Origin: an uncultured Cellulomonadaceae bacterium | Lineage (GTDB): Bacteria > Actinomycetota > Actinomycetes > Actinomycetales > Cellulomonadaceae | Reading direction: 5' to 3' | DNA length: 64,000 nucleotides | Assembly: GCA_947495165.1 (NCBI GenBank) | Contig: CANLXM010000003.1 | Location: forward strand, 186,001 to 250,000 | Shown: positions 40,380 through 49,718 of the stretch, piece by piece | How the letters are laid out: each line of letters starts with the position of its first letter | Position numbering within the stretch: position 1 is the first letter of the stretch | The notes under the pieces: model-generated | What the model was told of the DNA's origin: nothing | What the model saw: the letters and a program-made list of their open reading frames with translations, nothing else | The model's database searches: none | Position numbers and translations under genes: made by a program

Positions 40380-42290
40380 GTGAGCACTGGACGCACGAGG
40401 ACGGCTCGACAGGGGGCGGTGGCACTCATCGCCGCAGCCCTGATCGGACTCACCGCCTGCACGCCCGAGCGGCCCGGCCCCGAGGCCGAGGCCGAGGATA
40501 TCGCCGCAGCCCTGAGCTCGGGTTCCTTCGCGGACGTCGCGCTCGCCGACGGCGTCACGGCCCAGACGGCCGCGGACCAGCGCGCCGCCGCCTACGCGGG
40601 CCTCGAGCCCGCGACGCCCCAGGTGTCCGTCGCGTCGGTCACCGTCGCGGCCGAGGACGAGAACCGGGCCGTCGCACGGCTCGACCTCACCTGGGACCTG
40701 GGTGCGGCACAGCCGTGGGCGTACACGACCGACGCGTACCTGACGTGGGACGCCGACGCCGAGGCGTGGCTGGCGAGCTGGGCACCCACGCTGCTGGCGC
40801 CACAGCTCGCGCCGGGGGAGACCCTTGTGCGGGAGCGGGTGCGCGCCGAGCGTGGCCGGGTCCTCGGCGCCGGGGACACCCCGATCGTCGAGGACCGCGC
40901 GGTGCAGCGCATCGGCATCGACAAGACCCGCGGCGACGCGGACCAGCAGGAGGCCGACGCGCGCGCGCTCGCCGAGGCGCTCGAGATGGATGCCGACGCG
41001 TTCGTCGCCCAGGTCGCCGCGGCAGGCTCCAAGGCCTTTGTGCAGGCGATCGTGGTGCGCGAGGAGGACGAGACGTACGACGTGGCCGAGCTCACCGCGG
41101 CTCCCACGTCCGTGGCGGTGCCGGACACGCTGCCGCTCGCGCCCACGCGGACGTTCGCGCGGCCGCTGCTGGGCACCGCCGGCGAGGCGACGGCCGAGAT
41201 CGTCGAGGCATCCGAGGGGGCGATCGTCCCAGGCGACACGGCCGGGCTCAGCGGCCTGCAGCTGCAGCACGACGCGTTGCTGCGGGGGAGCCCGGGCCTG
41301 ACGGTGCTGGCGCGGTCCGCGGACGGAGAGACGCGGGCGCTGTTCGACGTCGAGCCCGTCGCGGGCGAGGACCTGCGCACGACGCTCGACCTCGACGTCC
41401 AGCAGCAGGCCGAGGCCGTCCTCGCCGACGTCGAGCCGGCGTCCGCGATCGTAGCGCTGCGCCCGTCCACCGGCGAGGTGCTCGCGGCCGCCTCGGGCCC
41501 TGGCGGGGGCGGTCTGAGCACCGCCACGCTCGGCCAGTACCCGCCCGGGTCGGTCTTCAAGGTCGTGACCGGCCTGGCGTGGCTGCGCAGCGGCGCCACC
41601 CCGGACTCGTCGGTCGCGTGCCCTGAGACGATCACCGTCGACGGGCGCGAGTTCGAGAACTTCCCCGGATATCCCCAGGAAGCGCTCGGTGAGGTGCCGC
41701 TGCGGACCGCGTTCGCGAACTCGTGCAACACGGCGTTCATCGGGGCGCGCGACGACGTCACGGCCGCCGCGGTCGCCGACGCCGCGACCGCGCTCGGGCT
41801 GACGGGCCAGAGCGACCTCGGATACAGCGCGTTCCTCGGCGAGGTGCCGGCCGGCTCGACCGGGACCGACCACGCGGCGTCGATGATCGGCCAGGGCCGG
41901 GTGCTCGCCTCGCCCCTCGGTATGGCGACGGTTGCGGCTTCAGTCGCGGAGGGCAAGCTCGTGACCCCGCAGCTCGTCGTGGCCGACGACGCTCCGGCGG
42001 CGAGCACTCCTGCGGTCCCGTTGACCGGGGACGAGGCAGCCGCCCTGCGCGCGCTGATGCGGGCGGTCGTCACCGACGGTGGGGCGGGGTTCCTCGAGGA
42101 CGTTCCCGGTGAGGAGATCGGCGCGAAGACCGGCACTGCTCAGTTCGGTCCCTCCGGTGACACGCAGAACCACGTGTGGATGATCGCGACCCAGGGCGAC
42201 CTCGCCGTGGCGGTGTTCGTCGAGGTGGGCGAGTACGGGTCGACGACCGCGGGGCCGCTGCTGGAGGACTTCCTCACGCGCCTGCAGTGA
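40380..42290 (+). CDS. Class B penicillin-binding lipoprotein (MecA/PBP2-like)
   Basis: 636-residue D,D-transpeptidase for cell wall cross-linking. It begins with a lipoprotein signal (LIGLTACTP, Cys27) in place of the usual uncleaved membrane anchor. Residues about 35-150 form a MecA-N/NTF2-like domain, followed by a linker domain. The transpeptidase domain shows Ser391-x-x-Lys394 (SVFK), Ser448-Cys-Asn450 and Lys583-Thr-Gly, all three penicillin-binding motifs intact. The GTG at 40380 follows GGGGGAGAA. MecA-N-domain PBPs are common in Actinobacteria as intrinsic low-affinity enzymes; resistance is not demonstrated by sequence. Confidence 0.93.
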   Translation: MSTGRTRTARQGAVALIAAALIGLTACTPERPGPEAEAEDIAAALSSGSFADVALADGVTAQTAADQRAAAYAGLEPATPQVSVASVTVAAEDENRAVARLDLTWDLGAAQPWAYTTDAYLTWDADAEAWLASWAPTLLAPQLAPGETLVRERVRAERGRVLGAGDTPIVEDRAVQRIGIDKTRGDADQQEADARALAEALEMDADAFVAQVAAAGSKAFVQAIVVREEDETYDVAELTAAPTSVAVPDTLPLAPTRTFARPLLGTAGEATAEIVEASEGAIVPGDTAGLSGLQLQHDALLRGSPGLTVLARSADGETRALFDVEPVAGEDLRTTLDLDVQQQAEAVLADVEPASAIVALRPSTGEVLAAASGPGGGGLSTATLGQYPPGSVFKVVTGLAWLRSGATPDSSVACPETITVDGREFENFPGYPQEALGEVPLRTAFANSCNTAFIGARDDVTAAAVADAATALGLTGQSDLGYSAFLGEVPAGSTGTDHAASMIGQGRVLASPLGMATVAASVAEGKLVTPQLVVADDAPAASTPAVPLTGDEAAALRALMRAVVTDGGAGFLEDVPGEEIGAKTGTAQFGPSGDTQNHVWMIATQGDLAVAVFVEVGEYGSTTAGPLLEDFLTRLQ

Positions 42291-42299
42291 CCGGCGGAC

Positions 42300-42596
42300 T
42301 CAGCGCCGGAAGCGGAAGGGGACAGGGATGCCGCCGCAGCAGCACACGCCCTGGACGTTCGTCGTCGAGAGCAGGCATGCCGCCTGGTAGCACGCAGCGA
42401 GCTGCAGCACCGAGGGGACGACGCCGCGGAGCAGTCCGCGGCGTCGGACGATGCGTCGAACGGCGCTGGAGCAGGACTCGGCCCCGTGGGCGACGCGGTA
42501 GGCGCAGGACCATCCCTTCCGCGGAGAGACAACCTCCTGGTACCAGCGGACGGCGCGGTCCGCGCCGCGGGCAGCGGGCGACGGTGCAGTATTCAT
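42300..42596 (-). CDS. YidD-like membrane insertion efficiency factor (diverged)
   Basis: 98 residues. [21 protein letters not shown] resembles the YidD opening (RxYQxxxSPxxGxxCRY), and the length fits. The expected PTCSxYA is replaced by [10 protein letters not shown], so it is a diverged member. A Cys-rich tail ([18 protein letters not shown]) is also shared with some actinobacterial homologues. It is not next to rpmH-rnpA-yidC, the usual YidD neighbourhood, which supports a paralogue. Convergent with the PBP gene, whose stop lies 9 bp away. Confidence 0.7.
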   Translation of the reverse strand: MNTAPSPAARGADRAVRWYQEVVSPRKGWSCAYRVAHGAESCSSAVRRIVRRRGLLRGVVPSVLQLAACYQAACLLSTTNVQGVCCCGGIPVPFRFRR

Positions 42597-42676
42597 GGCC
42601 AGACGCTAGCCGCACGCCGGTCGTGATGCGCGCTGAGCCCCCACGCCGGCCGGGCGCACCCGAGGCGGGCACACGA

Positions 42677-42721
42677 ACGGCCGGGCGCCCCGCGAATCTC
42701 TCCGGTGGGACGCCCGGCCGT
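42677..42721 (-). terminator. Terminator hairpin after the SRPBCC gene
   Basis: 11-bp perfect stem ACGGCCGGGCG/CGCCCGGCCGT extended by CCC/GGG past a bulged A. It lies 16 bp beyond the stop of the minus-strand gene at 42737. Confidence 0.75.
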
Positions 42722-42736
42722 CGTCGTCCGCGCGGC

Positions 42737-43189
42737 TCAGTCGACGTCGCCGCGCCAAGAACCTGTCTCGACGCCGCGGCTCTCGATGAACTCCTTGAAC
42801 TTCTTCATGTCTGCCTTGACCCGGTGGTCGTCGACACCGATGGCGTCGCCCACCTTCTCCGCGAGGCCCTCGGGCTCCCACTCGATCTGGGTGGTCACGC
42901 GGGTCGTGGTGGCGTCGAGCGACTGGAAGGTGACGACGCCGTGCTGCTTGGTCTCGCCCGCCACGGTCGTCCACACGATCCGCTCGTCGGGGGTCTGCTC
43001 GGTGATCTCGGTGTCGAACTCCCGCTTGACGCCTCCCACCGAGGTGACCCAGTGGTTGTGGGTGTCGTCGATCTGCGTGATGGACTCGACGCCGGTCATG
43101 AACTGGGGGAACGACTCGAACTGCGTCCACTGGTTGTAGGCCGTACGGACCGGGACGTTGACTTCGATCGACTCTTCCACGCGACTCAT
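42737..43189 (-). CDS. SRPBCC family protein (polyketide cyclase/dehydrase-like)
   Basis: 150-residue START-like hydrophobic-cavity protein. [33 protein letters not shown] is the standard opening of the polyketide cyclase/dehydrase and lipid transport family, and [25 protein letters not shown] is the C-terminal helix. It likely binds a small lipophilic molecule; ligand unknown. The ATG has GGGAGA upstream. Monocistronic, divergent from def, with its own terminator. Confidence 0.9.
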   Translation of the reverse strand: MSRVEESIEVNVPVRTAYNQWTQFESFPQFMTGVESITQIDDTHNHWVTSVGGVKREFDTEITEQTPDERIVWTTVAGETKQHGVVTFQSLDATTTRVTTQIEWEPEGLAEKVGDAIGVDDHRVKADMKKFKEFIESRGVETGSWRGDVD

Positions 43190-43309
43190 GTGGGTCTCCC
43201 TCTCGTTGTCGGTGACGTGCCCTTCCACCATCGCAGCGCCCTCAGCGCCTCGCCACCGGAACCCCGGCCGGTGCATGCGCGCTGCCGGTTCCGTGAAATG
43301 ATCGGGCCC

Positions 43310-43798
43310 ATGGCCATGAGAGAGATCCGCGTGCTCCCTGACCCCGTGCTGCGCACCCCGTGCGAGCCGATCACGACGATCGACGCCCGCGTCCGCGGAC
43401 TCGTGGAGGACCTGCTCGAGACGGTCGACCACGAGGGCCGTGCCGGGCTGGCGGCCAACCAGATCGGCGTGAGCCTCCGGGCGTTCTCGTGGAACATCGA
43501 CGACGAGATCGGCTACGTGCTGAACCCGCGGATCACCGAGCTGTCCGACGACGAGTACCAGGACGGTGACGAGGGGTGCCTCTCGGTGCCCGGCCTGTGG
43601 TTCCCGACCAAGCGCGCGTGGTACGCGAAGGTCGAGGGCACGGACCTCGACGGCAAGCCGGTCGTGGTCGAGGGCACCGAGCTGATGGCCCGGTGCCTGC
43701 AGCACGAGGTGGACCACCTCGACGGGTACCTGTACATCGACCGGCTCGAGCGCAGCGTCCGCAAGAAGGCCATGCGTACCCTGCGCGAACAGCTCTGA
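43310..43798 (+). CDS. def: Peptide deformylase
   Basis: 162-residue metalloenzyme that removes the formyl group from nascent proteins. All three motifs are intact: GLAANQIG (46-53), EGCLS (88-92, metal Cys90) and HEVDH (132-136, metal histidines and catalytic Glu133). The ATG at 43310 has no ribosome site; an AT-rich -10-like stretch (GAAATGAT) ends about 7 nt upstream, suggesting a leaderless mRNA. A second ATG two codons on is an alternative. Confidence 0.96.
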   Translation: MAMREIRVLPDPVLRTPCEPITTIDARVRGLVEDLLETVDHEGRAGLAANQIGVSLRAFSWNIDDEIGYVLNPRITELSDDEYQDGDEGCLSVPGLWFPTKRAWYAKVEGTDLDGKPVVVEGTELMARCLQHEVDHLDGYLYIDRLERSVRKKAMRTLREQL

Positions 43799-43936
43799 CA
43801 CCACGCCGGTGGGCCGATGCCCTCGCCATGCGCCGCCGATGTAGGGCATGATGGGCGCGTACGCCGTTGAGACCGTGAGAATCCTGCCGATACGAGGCCG
43901 TTGGGGAAGACGAACCTCGACTCTGGGAGGATGAAC

Positions 43937-44437
43937 ATGGCTGGTTCGATGACCCGCGGTGTCCTTTTCGTGCACTCAGCGCCCCGTGCGCTGTGCCCGC
44001 ACATGGAATGGGCGACGGCGAACGTCCTCGGCGTGCGCGTCGCCCTCGACTGGACGGAGCAGCCCGCCGCGCCCGGCATGTTCCGCGCCGAGTACTCGTG
44101 GCAGGGCCCGCAGGGCACCGGAGCGACGCTCGCCTCCGCGCTGCGCGGCTGGGCGCACCTGCGCTACGAGGTCACCGAGGACGCGAGCCACGGCGTGGAC
44201 GGCTCACGGTGGAGCCACACCCCGGAGCTCGGCATCTTCCACGCCGCGACGGACTCGCACGGCAACGTCGTGATCCCGGAGGACCGGGTGCGCGCCGTGC
44301 TCGAGCACGCGGGCGACGCGCACCGGATGAAGCAGGAGCTGGACCTCGCGCTCGGGCAGGCGTGGGACGACGAGCTCGAGCCCTTCCGCTACGCCGGGGC
44401 GGGTGCTCCCGTCCGCTGGTTGCACCGCGTGGGCTAG
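43937..44437 (+). CDS. DUF3145 family protein
   Basis: 166-residue protein conserved in Actinobacteria near fatty acid synthesis genes, as here, where fabF follows on the other strand. It opens TRGVLFVHSAPRALCPHMEWA, a highly conserved family start, and ends in an acidic helical region. No catalytic motif is recognised. The ATG at 43937 has GGGAGG six bases upstream; the ATG two codons earlier is too close to it. The recurrent association with fab genes suggests a role in lipid synthesis or its control (inference). Confidence 0.88.
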   Translation: MAGSMTRGVLFVHSAPRALCPHMEWATANVLGVRVALDWTEQPAAPGMFRAEYSWQGPQGTGATLASALRGWAHLRYEVTEDASHGVDGSRWSHTPELGIFHAATDSHGNVVIPEDRVRAVLEHAGDAHRMKQELDLALGQAWDDELEPFRYAGAGAPVRWLHRVG

Positions 44438-44514
44438 CGGGCACCGCCCCGGCGCTGCCAGGGAACGACGAGAGGGACGAGCCGTGAGGCCCGCCCCTCT
44501 CTGTCCCCCGTGTC

Positions 44515-44543
44515 CCCCGGGATCACCCCCGAGCTGCCCGGGG
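44515..44543. terminator. Weak hairpin between DUF3145 gene and fabF
   Basis: 7-bp stem CCCCGGG/CCCGGGG with a 15-nt loop in the 228-bp convergent gap. The rest of this gap shows no gene or clear motif. Confidence 0.4.
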
Positions 44544-44665
44544 AACTAGATGAGTATCGGCAGCGTGGGTCGTGAACTTTCGGAGGCTAGCGGGTGAAAA
44601 GTCAGGTTTCGCGCCTTCGTCCCGAGACGTGAGACCACCTCTGTCGCGCCTCGGGATCCCTCGGG

Positions 44666-45910
44666 TCAGGCCGTCTGCGCGATCAGCGCGACGTTGTGGC
44701 CGCCGAACCCGAACGAGTTGTTCAGGGCGGCGAGGTCGCCGTCCCCGAGCGTGCGCGGCTCGTCGCGGACCAGGTCCAGGTCGAGCTCGGGGTCCGGGTC
44801 GCTGACGTTGATGGTGGGCGGTGCCGTGCGCTCGTGCAGGGCGAGCACCGTGAAGATCGTCTCGAGCGCGCCCGCACCACCGAGGAGGTGGCCCGTCATC
44901 GACTTGGTGGCTGACAGTGCCACCTGGTCGGCGGCCGAGCCCAGGAGCTCGCGGACAGCGCGTGCCTCGATGAGGTCACCCACCGTCGTAGAGGTCGCGT
45001 GCGCGTTGACGTGGCGGACGTCGGCGGCCGTGAGTCCCGCGTCGGCGAGGGCCCTGCGCATCGCTGCGACCTGGCCGCGCCCCGCGGGCTCGGGCGACGT
45101 GAGGTGGTAGGCGTCCGAGCTCAGACCGACGCCGCTCAGCCGCGCATAGACGCGCGCTCCGCGCGCCTGGGCGTGCTCCGCGCTCTCGAGCACCACGATC
45201 GCCGCGCCCTCGCCCAGCACGAAGCCGTCTCGGGTGGTGTCGTACGGCCGGGACGCCCCTGCGGGGTCGTCGTTGCGGGTCGAGAGCGTGCGCGACGCCG
45301 CGAAGGCGGCGAGCGGCAGCGGATGGATGGATGCCTCGGTGCCTCCTGCCACGACGACGTCGGCGCGTCCGGAACGGATCATCTCGATCCCGTACCCGAT
45401 GGCCTCGGCGCCGGAGGCGCACGCGGAGACGAGGGCGTGGGCACCTGCCTGCGCGCCCACCTCGAGCTCGACGTACGCGGCCGGGGAGTTGGGCATCAGC
45501 ATGGGGATCGTCATCGGCAGGACGCGACGGCCCCCGCGCTCACGCAGGGTGTCCCAGGCGTCGAGCGTGGTCTGGATACCACCGATGCCGGAGGACACGA
45601 CCGCGCCGAGGCGCTCGGGGTCCACCTCGGGGGTGCCGGCGTCGGCCCAGGCCTCGCGCGTCGCGATGACCGCGTACTGCGCCGAGGGGTCCATCCGCTT
45701 GATCTCGGGGCGCGGCATGACGTCCTCGGGACGAACGGCCAGGCTCGCAGCGAAGTTCACCGCGATGCCGTGCTTCTCTGCCCAGTCGTTCTCGAGGGTG
45801 CGCGCGCCGGAGCGGCCCGCGAGGGCGGCGCTCCAGGTGGTGGGGACGTCCCCACCGAGGGGCGTGGTGGCCCCCAGGCCGGTGACGACCACGTCAGGAC
45901 GGTGGGACAT
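44666..45910 (-). CDS. fabF: Beta-ketoacyl-ACP synthase II (FabF/KasA type)
   Basis: 414-residue elongating condensing enzyme of type II fatty acid synthesis. The catalytic Cys164 lies in VSACASGAEAIG, and catalytic histidines are in HVNAHATSTTVGD and NNSFGFGGHNVAL. The ATG at 45910 follows GGAGG. Last gene of fabD-fabH-acpP-fabF. Adjacent kasB or accD genes found in mycolate producers are absent, which agrees with a lineage outside Mycobacteriales. Confidence 0.96.
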   Translation of the reverse strand: MSHRPDVVVTGLGATTPLGGDVPTTWSAALAGRSGARTLENDWAEKHGIAVNFAASLAVRPEDVMPRPEIKRMDPSAQYAVIATREAWADAGTPEVDPERLGAVVSSGIGGIQTTLDAWDTLRERGGRRVLPMTIPMLMPNSPAAYVELEVGAQAGAHALVSACASGAEAIGYGIEMIRSGRADVVVAGGTEASIHPLPLAAFAASRTLSTRNDDPAGASRPYDTTRDGFVLGEGAAIVVLESAEHAQARGARVYARLSGVGLSSDAYHLTSPEPAGRGQVAAMRRALADAGLTAADVRHVNAHATSTTVGDLIEARAVRELLGSAADQVALSATKSMTGHLLGGAGALETIFTVLALHERTAPPTINVSDPDPELDLDLVRDEPRTLGDGDLAALNNSFGFGGHNVALIAQTA

Positions 45911-45981
45911 CGGTCCTCCAGGGTGGGGTGGTCTGCGGTGGGGCGGGACGTCCCGCCCCACCGGGTGCCTGCGGGTGCTGC

Positions 45982-46230
45982 TCAGGCCTGGGCGCCCGCG
46001 ATGAACGCGATGGCGTCGCCCACGGTCGCGAGGTTCTTGACCTCGTCGTCGGGGATGGTCACCGAGAAACGGTCCTCGGCGTGCGTGACGATCGTCATCA
46101 TCGACAGCGAGTCGATGTCGAGGTCGTCCGTGAAGGACTTCTCGGCGGTGACGGAGTCGGCGGGCAGGCCGGTCTCCTCGGCGACGATCTCGGCGAGGCC
46201 GGCGGCGATCTCAGGCTCGGTGTGTGCCAT
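45982..46230 (-). CDS. acpP: Acyl carrier protein
   Basis: 82-residue carrier of growing acyl chains. Phosphopantetheine attaches to Ser41 in DLDIDSLSM. The remaining helices (AEDRFSVTIPDDEVKNLATVGDAIAFI) match AcpP. The ATG has AAGGAG upstream. It sits between fabH and fabF in the operon. Confidence 0.96.
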   Translation of the reverse strand: MAHTEPEIAAGLAEIVAEETGLPADSVTAEKSFTDDLDIDSLSMMTIVTHAEDRFSVTIPDDEVKNLATVGDAIAFIAGAQA

Positions 46231-46298
46231 GGGGGTGCTCCTTGGGTTGGTGGTGCGGGTGGTCGGACAGAGGGTCGAGAAGACGGTGCGTGCGTTCC

Positions 46299-47303
46299 TC
46301 AGGGAAGCACGATGACCTGGGCGGCGTACACGAGGCCAGCACCGAAGCCGATCTGCAGGGCGACGTCGCCGGACTTGGCGGCGCCCTCGCGCAGCAGACG
46401 CTCGGCGGCGAGGGGGATCGACGCGGCCGACGTGTTCCCGGTGTCGACGATGTCCCGCCCGACGACGACGTCGTCGCGCAGGTGCAGCTGCTTGACCATC
46501 TGGTCGATGATCCGCATGTTCGCCTGGTGGGGCAGGAAGACGTCGATGTCGTGCGCGGTGAGCCCGGCGGCCTCGATGGCCTGCGCGGCGACCGGCGCCA
46601 TCTGGAACGCCGCCCACTTGAACACGCTGGGGCCGTCCTGGCGCAGGGTGGGCCACGGAGCCTTGGCGACGCCGGCGCTCTCCTGCCACGAGTGGGTCTG
46701 GCCGATCGCGGCAGCCTTGGAACCGTCGGAGCCCCAGATCGTGGGGCCGATGCCCGGGGTGTCGGACGGGCCGACCACCGCAGCGCCGGCGCCGTCGCCG
46801 AGGAGGAAGGAGATCGAGCGGTCGGTCGGGTCGATGAAGTCGCTCATCTTCTCCGCGCCGATGACCAGGACGTGGCGGGCGGAGCCGGACCGCACGAGGG
46901 CGTCGGCCTGGTTGATCCCGTAGGTGTAGCCGGCGCACGCGGCGGAGATGTCCCACGCGGCGGCCGGCGTCGCGCCGATGCGGTCGGCGATGATCGCGGC
47001 ACCGGCGGGTGTCTGGTGGAAGTACGTCACCGTCGAGAGGATGACGGCGTCGATGTCGGCGCCCGTCAGGCCCGCGGCGTCGAGCGCGGCCCGGGCCGCG
47101 CCCTCCGCCAGGTCGAGCACGTCGACCTCGCTGCCCGAGCGGCGTCGGGTGACGATGCCGGTGCGCTGGCGGATCCACTCGTCAGACGAGTCGATGGGAC
47201 CGGCGATGTCGTCGTTGGTCACGGTGTTGTCACCGCGGACACCACCGATCGCGAGGATCGCGGTGTGGGCGGGGCCGGTGGTCTGGCGCAGGCGCGAGGT
47301 CAC
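46299..47303 (-). CDS. fabH: Beta-ketoacyl-ACP synthase III (FabH)
   Basis: 334-residue initiating synthase that condenses an acyl-CoA primer with malonyl-ACP. The triad is Cys123 (ISAACAGYTYG), His in FLPHQANMR and Asn in GNTSAAS. In Actinobacteria the enzyme typically prefers branched primers, which would fit a Cellulomonas-type anteiso-rich membrane; preference is inferred. The GTG overlaps the fabD stop (GTGA). Confidence 0.96.
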   Translation of the reverse strand: MTSRLRQTTGPAHTAILAIGGVRGDNTVTNDDIAGPIDSSDEWIRQRTGIVTRRRSGSEVDVLDLAEGAARAALDAAGLTGADIDAVILSTVTYFHQTPAGAAIIADRIGATPAAAWDISAACAGYTYGINQADALVRSGSARHVLVIGAEKMSDFIDPTDRSISFLLGDGAGAAVVGPSDTPGIGPTIWGSDGSKAAAIGQTHSWQESAGVAKAPWPTLRQDGPSVFKWAAFQMAPVAAQAIEAAGLTAHDIDVFLPHQANMRIIDQMVKQLHLRDDVVVGRDIVDTGNTSAASIPLAAERLLREGAAKSGDVALQIGFGAGLVYAAQVIVLP

Positions 47304-48247
47304 GCGCGCTCCTCGTCTGTGGTGGGGGCGGGGGTGGCGCGCACGAGGGCGAGCGCGTCGTCGAGATCTTCGGGCGTGCGGATCGCGACGGCCGCGGTGC
47401 CGCGGAGCGCGCGCTTGGCCAGGCCGGTGAGCACGCCACCGGGGGCGAGCTCGATCAGCGCCGTGGCCCCGGACTCACCGAGGGTCGCCTGGCACAGGTC
47501 CCAGCGCACGGGAGCCGTGACCTGGGCGAGCAGGCGGTCGAGCACAGCGGCTCCGTCGCTCGGCATCAGACCACCGTCGGCGTTGGAGAGCATGGGCAGG
47601 CGCGTCTCGCGTGCCGCGACCGCGTGGACCGCCGCCGCGAACTCGTCCCGCGCGGCGTCCATGTACGGGGTGTGGAAGGCGCCGGCGACCGGCAGCGGGA
47701 TGACGCGGGCCCGGGTGGGCGGGGCAGCGGCGAGCGCCTCGAGCTCGGCGGTCCCGCCAGCGGCGACCACCTGTCCGCCGCCGTTGACGTTCGCCGCGTG
47801 CAGGCCGGCCGCGGCGATCGCGGCGAGGACCTCGTCGGGGTCGCCGCCCACGACGGCGCTCATGCCCGACGGCGCGAGGGTCGCCGCCCGCGCCATGGCG
47901 CGGCCTCGTGCAGCGACCAGGGCGATCGCCTGGGCGTCGTCGAGAACGCCGGCGACGGCCGCCGCGCTCAGTTCGCCGACGGAGTGCCCGGCGACGAGCC
48001 CGACGACGTCACCGACCTCGGTCGCCAGGGTGCGGTAGGACAACAGCGACGCCGCGACGATGAGCGGCTGGGCGACGGCGGTGTCCCGGATCGTGTCGGC
48101 GTCGGCCGTCGTCCCGAGCGCCACCAGGTCGAGCTCGGCTGCCTCGCTCCACGCGCCGAGGCGCTCGGAGGCGCCGGGCAGCTCGAGCCAGGGGGCGAGC
48201 ATTCCGGGGGTCTGGGAGCCCTGTCCAGGGCACAGTGCGGCGATCAC
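47300..48247 (-). CDS. fabD: Malonyl-CoA:ACP transacylase
   Basis: 315-residue enzyme loading malonate onto ACP. It begins MIAALCPGQGSQTPGML and has the catalytic Ser89 in GHSVGE. The GTG at 48247 follows AAGG. First gene of the fab operon; the upstream region contains the candidate FasR site at 48314-48334, and the PucR-type regulator gene ends about 110 bp upstream. Confidence 0.96.
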   Translation of the reverse strand: MIAALCPGQGSQTPGMLAPWLELPGASERLGAWSEAAELDLVALGTTADADTIRDTAVAQPLIVAASLLSYRTLATEVGDVVGLVAGHSVGELSAAAVAGVLDDAQAIALVAARGRAMARAATLAPSGMSAVVGGDPDEVLAAIAAAGLHAANVNGGGQVVAAGGTAELEALAAAPPTRARVIPLPVAGAFHTPYMDAARDEFAAAVHAVAARETRLPMLSNADGGLMPSDGAAVLDRLLAQVTAPVRWDLCQATLGESGATALIELAPGGVLTGLAKRALRGTAAVAIRTPEDLDDALALVRATPAPTTDEERA

Positions 48248-48313
48248 TCGTCAACCTTGCCCGTCGCAGGGCCCAGGTGCGCGCTGCGACGCGCACGAAC
48301 GTCGTCGGATGAT

Positions 48314-48334
48314 GTTGTGCGGTTCCTACAAACG
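48314..48334. promoter_or_regulatory. Candidate FasR operator upstream of fabD
   Basis: GTTGT-N9-ACAAACG. The same arms and spacing occur at 49567-49587 in front of the regulator gene itself. It lies about 70-90 bp before the fabD start, suited to an activator site. Confidence 0.6.
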
Positions 48335-48356
48335 GTTGCTGACTCCGGATGCCGGC

Positions 48357-49544
48357 TCAGGGCGTGGGACCGTCCTGGAGCTCGCCCAGGGCGAGAGCGA
48401 CCTGGAGCACGAACGACTCGCGCGCGTCGAGCGGGTCCCAGCCTGTGAGCTCCGCGACCTTGCGCAGGCGGTACCGCACGGTGTTGGGGTGGACGTAGAG
48501 GGACCGCGCCGCGGCCTCGAGCGACCGTCCGGTCCCGAGGTAGGCCGAGAGCGTCTCGAGCACCGAGCCGGTGCTGGCGCGCAGCGGTTCGAAGGCCTGG
48601 TCGATCAGGGTGCGACGTGCCGAGAGGTCGCCGATCAGCACGCGCTCGGGCAGCAGGTCGTCCGCCTGGACGGGACGCGGCGCCTGCGGCCACGCTCGGG
48701 CTGCGGCGATACCGGCGAGCGCCGCTGTCGCGGAGCGGCCAGCCTCCGCGATGTCCGGGACCAGCGGACCGATGACCACGGGGCCGGGGCCGAACCGCGG
48801 CACCAACGACTGCGCGGCCTCGAGCAGGTCGCCCGCACCGCCCAGCACGAGCACGACGCGGTCCGCCTGGATGCCGACGAGCGAGTCGCCGACGGCGCGG
48901 CGGGTGGCGCGCCGCAGCTCCGCGGCCTTGACGTCGTCGAGCTTGGTCTCGGTGGTGCCCACCATCACGAGCGCGCTGCCGTGGCCACTCCAGCCCAGCG
49001 CGGCGACGCGCGAGCGGAGCGAGTCGTCGGACTCGCCGCGCATGAGGGCGTCGACGACGAGCGCCTCGAGGCGGGCGTCCCAGGCGCCGCGGACCTCGGC
49101 GGCGCGGGCGTAGACCTCGGCGGCGGAGAAGGCGACCTCGCGGGAGTACCGGAGCACCGCCTCGCGCAGGTCCCGTTCGCCCCCGGGCACCGCCAGGTGG
49201 TCGGAGTGGGTCTCGACGACGTCGACGATCACGCGTACGAGCTGCAGGGTGTGCTGGAGCGAGATGGTCCGCGTGAGCTCGGGGGGCGCGGACGCGAAGA
49301 TGTCGGAGACGCCGGTCGGGGCGCCCGTCGGCTGGGCGTACCAGGACACGAACGACGTGATGGCCGCCTGCACGACGAGGCCCATCCACGACCGCTCCTC
49401 GGCCGGCAGCTCGCGGTGCCAGGCGAGCTCGGCGTCGACGCGCCGCAGCGCCGCGGTGGTGAGCAGACCGGTGCCCTCCCGAACCCGCCGCAGCGGCTCG
49501 GACTCGGCTGCCGGGTCGACCGGATCCGTGGCGGGACGTGACAT
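48357..49544 (-). CDS. fasR: PucR-family transcriptional activator of fatty acid synthesis (FasR-like)
   Basis: 395 residues. The N-terminal two thirds carry a GGDEF-like/unknown sensor region seen in PucR proteins. The C-terminal helix-turn-helix reads LGTGRSLEAAARSLYVHPNTVRYRLRKVAELTGWDPLDARE. A PucR-type protein in this position activates fabD-fabH-acpP-fabF in Streptomyces (FasR), and conserved synteny supports the same role here. At 49544 the ATG lacks a ribosome site, and TATGCT (49552-49557, minus) ends 7 nt upstream: probably leaderless. An operator-like repeat lies just upstream. Confidence 0.88.
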   Translation of the reverse strand: MSRPATDPVDPAAESEPLRRVREGTGLLTTAALRRVDAELAWHRELPAEERSWMGLVVQAAITSFVSWYAQPTGAPTGVSDIFASAPPELTRTISLQHTLQLVRVIVDVVETHSDHLAVPGGERDLREAVLRYSREVAFSAAEVYARAAEVRGAWDARLEALVVDALMRGESDDSLRSRVAALGWSGHGSALVMVGTTETKLDDVKAAELRRATRRAVGDSLVGIQADRVVLVLGGAGDLLEAAQSLVPRFGPGPVVIGPLVPDIAEAGRSATAALAGIAAARAWPQAPRPVQADDLLPERVLIGDLSARRTLIDQAFEPLRASTGSVLETLSAYLGTGRSLEAAARSLYVHPNTVRYRLRKVAELTGWDPLDARESFVLQVALALGELQDGPTP

Positions 49545-49566
49545 GGCGTCGAGCATACGGCCGGTC

Positions 49567-49587
49567 GTTGTACGAAGTCGACAAACG
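49567..49587. promoter_or_regulatory. Candidate FasR autoregulatory operator
   Basis: GTTGT-N9-ACAAACG, arms identical to the site before fabD. It covers the -30 region of the fasR promoter. A looser relative, TTGTC-N5-GACAA, occurs at 49656-49670 before the next gene. Confidence 0.55.
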
Positions 49588-49718
49588 GCCCCGAGCGCGC
49601 CCGGCGCGTCGTCGGCGTCATGACCTGCCCCATCATGCGCTGCGGCCGCGCAACCTTGTCGATGAGACAAACTTTCTGCCGACCTGTGGGATCGCAAAGA
49701 TCCGGCTAGGGTCGTGCC

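Noticed and set aside
44438..44665. Possible small gene or RNA between the DUF3145 gene and fabF
   Set aside because: No frame with coding bias or a ribosome site, and only a weak hairpin is present.
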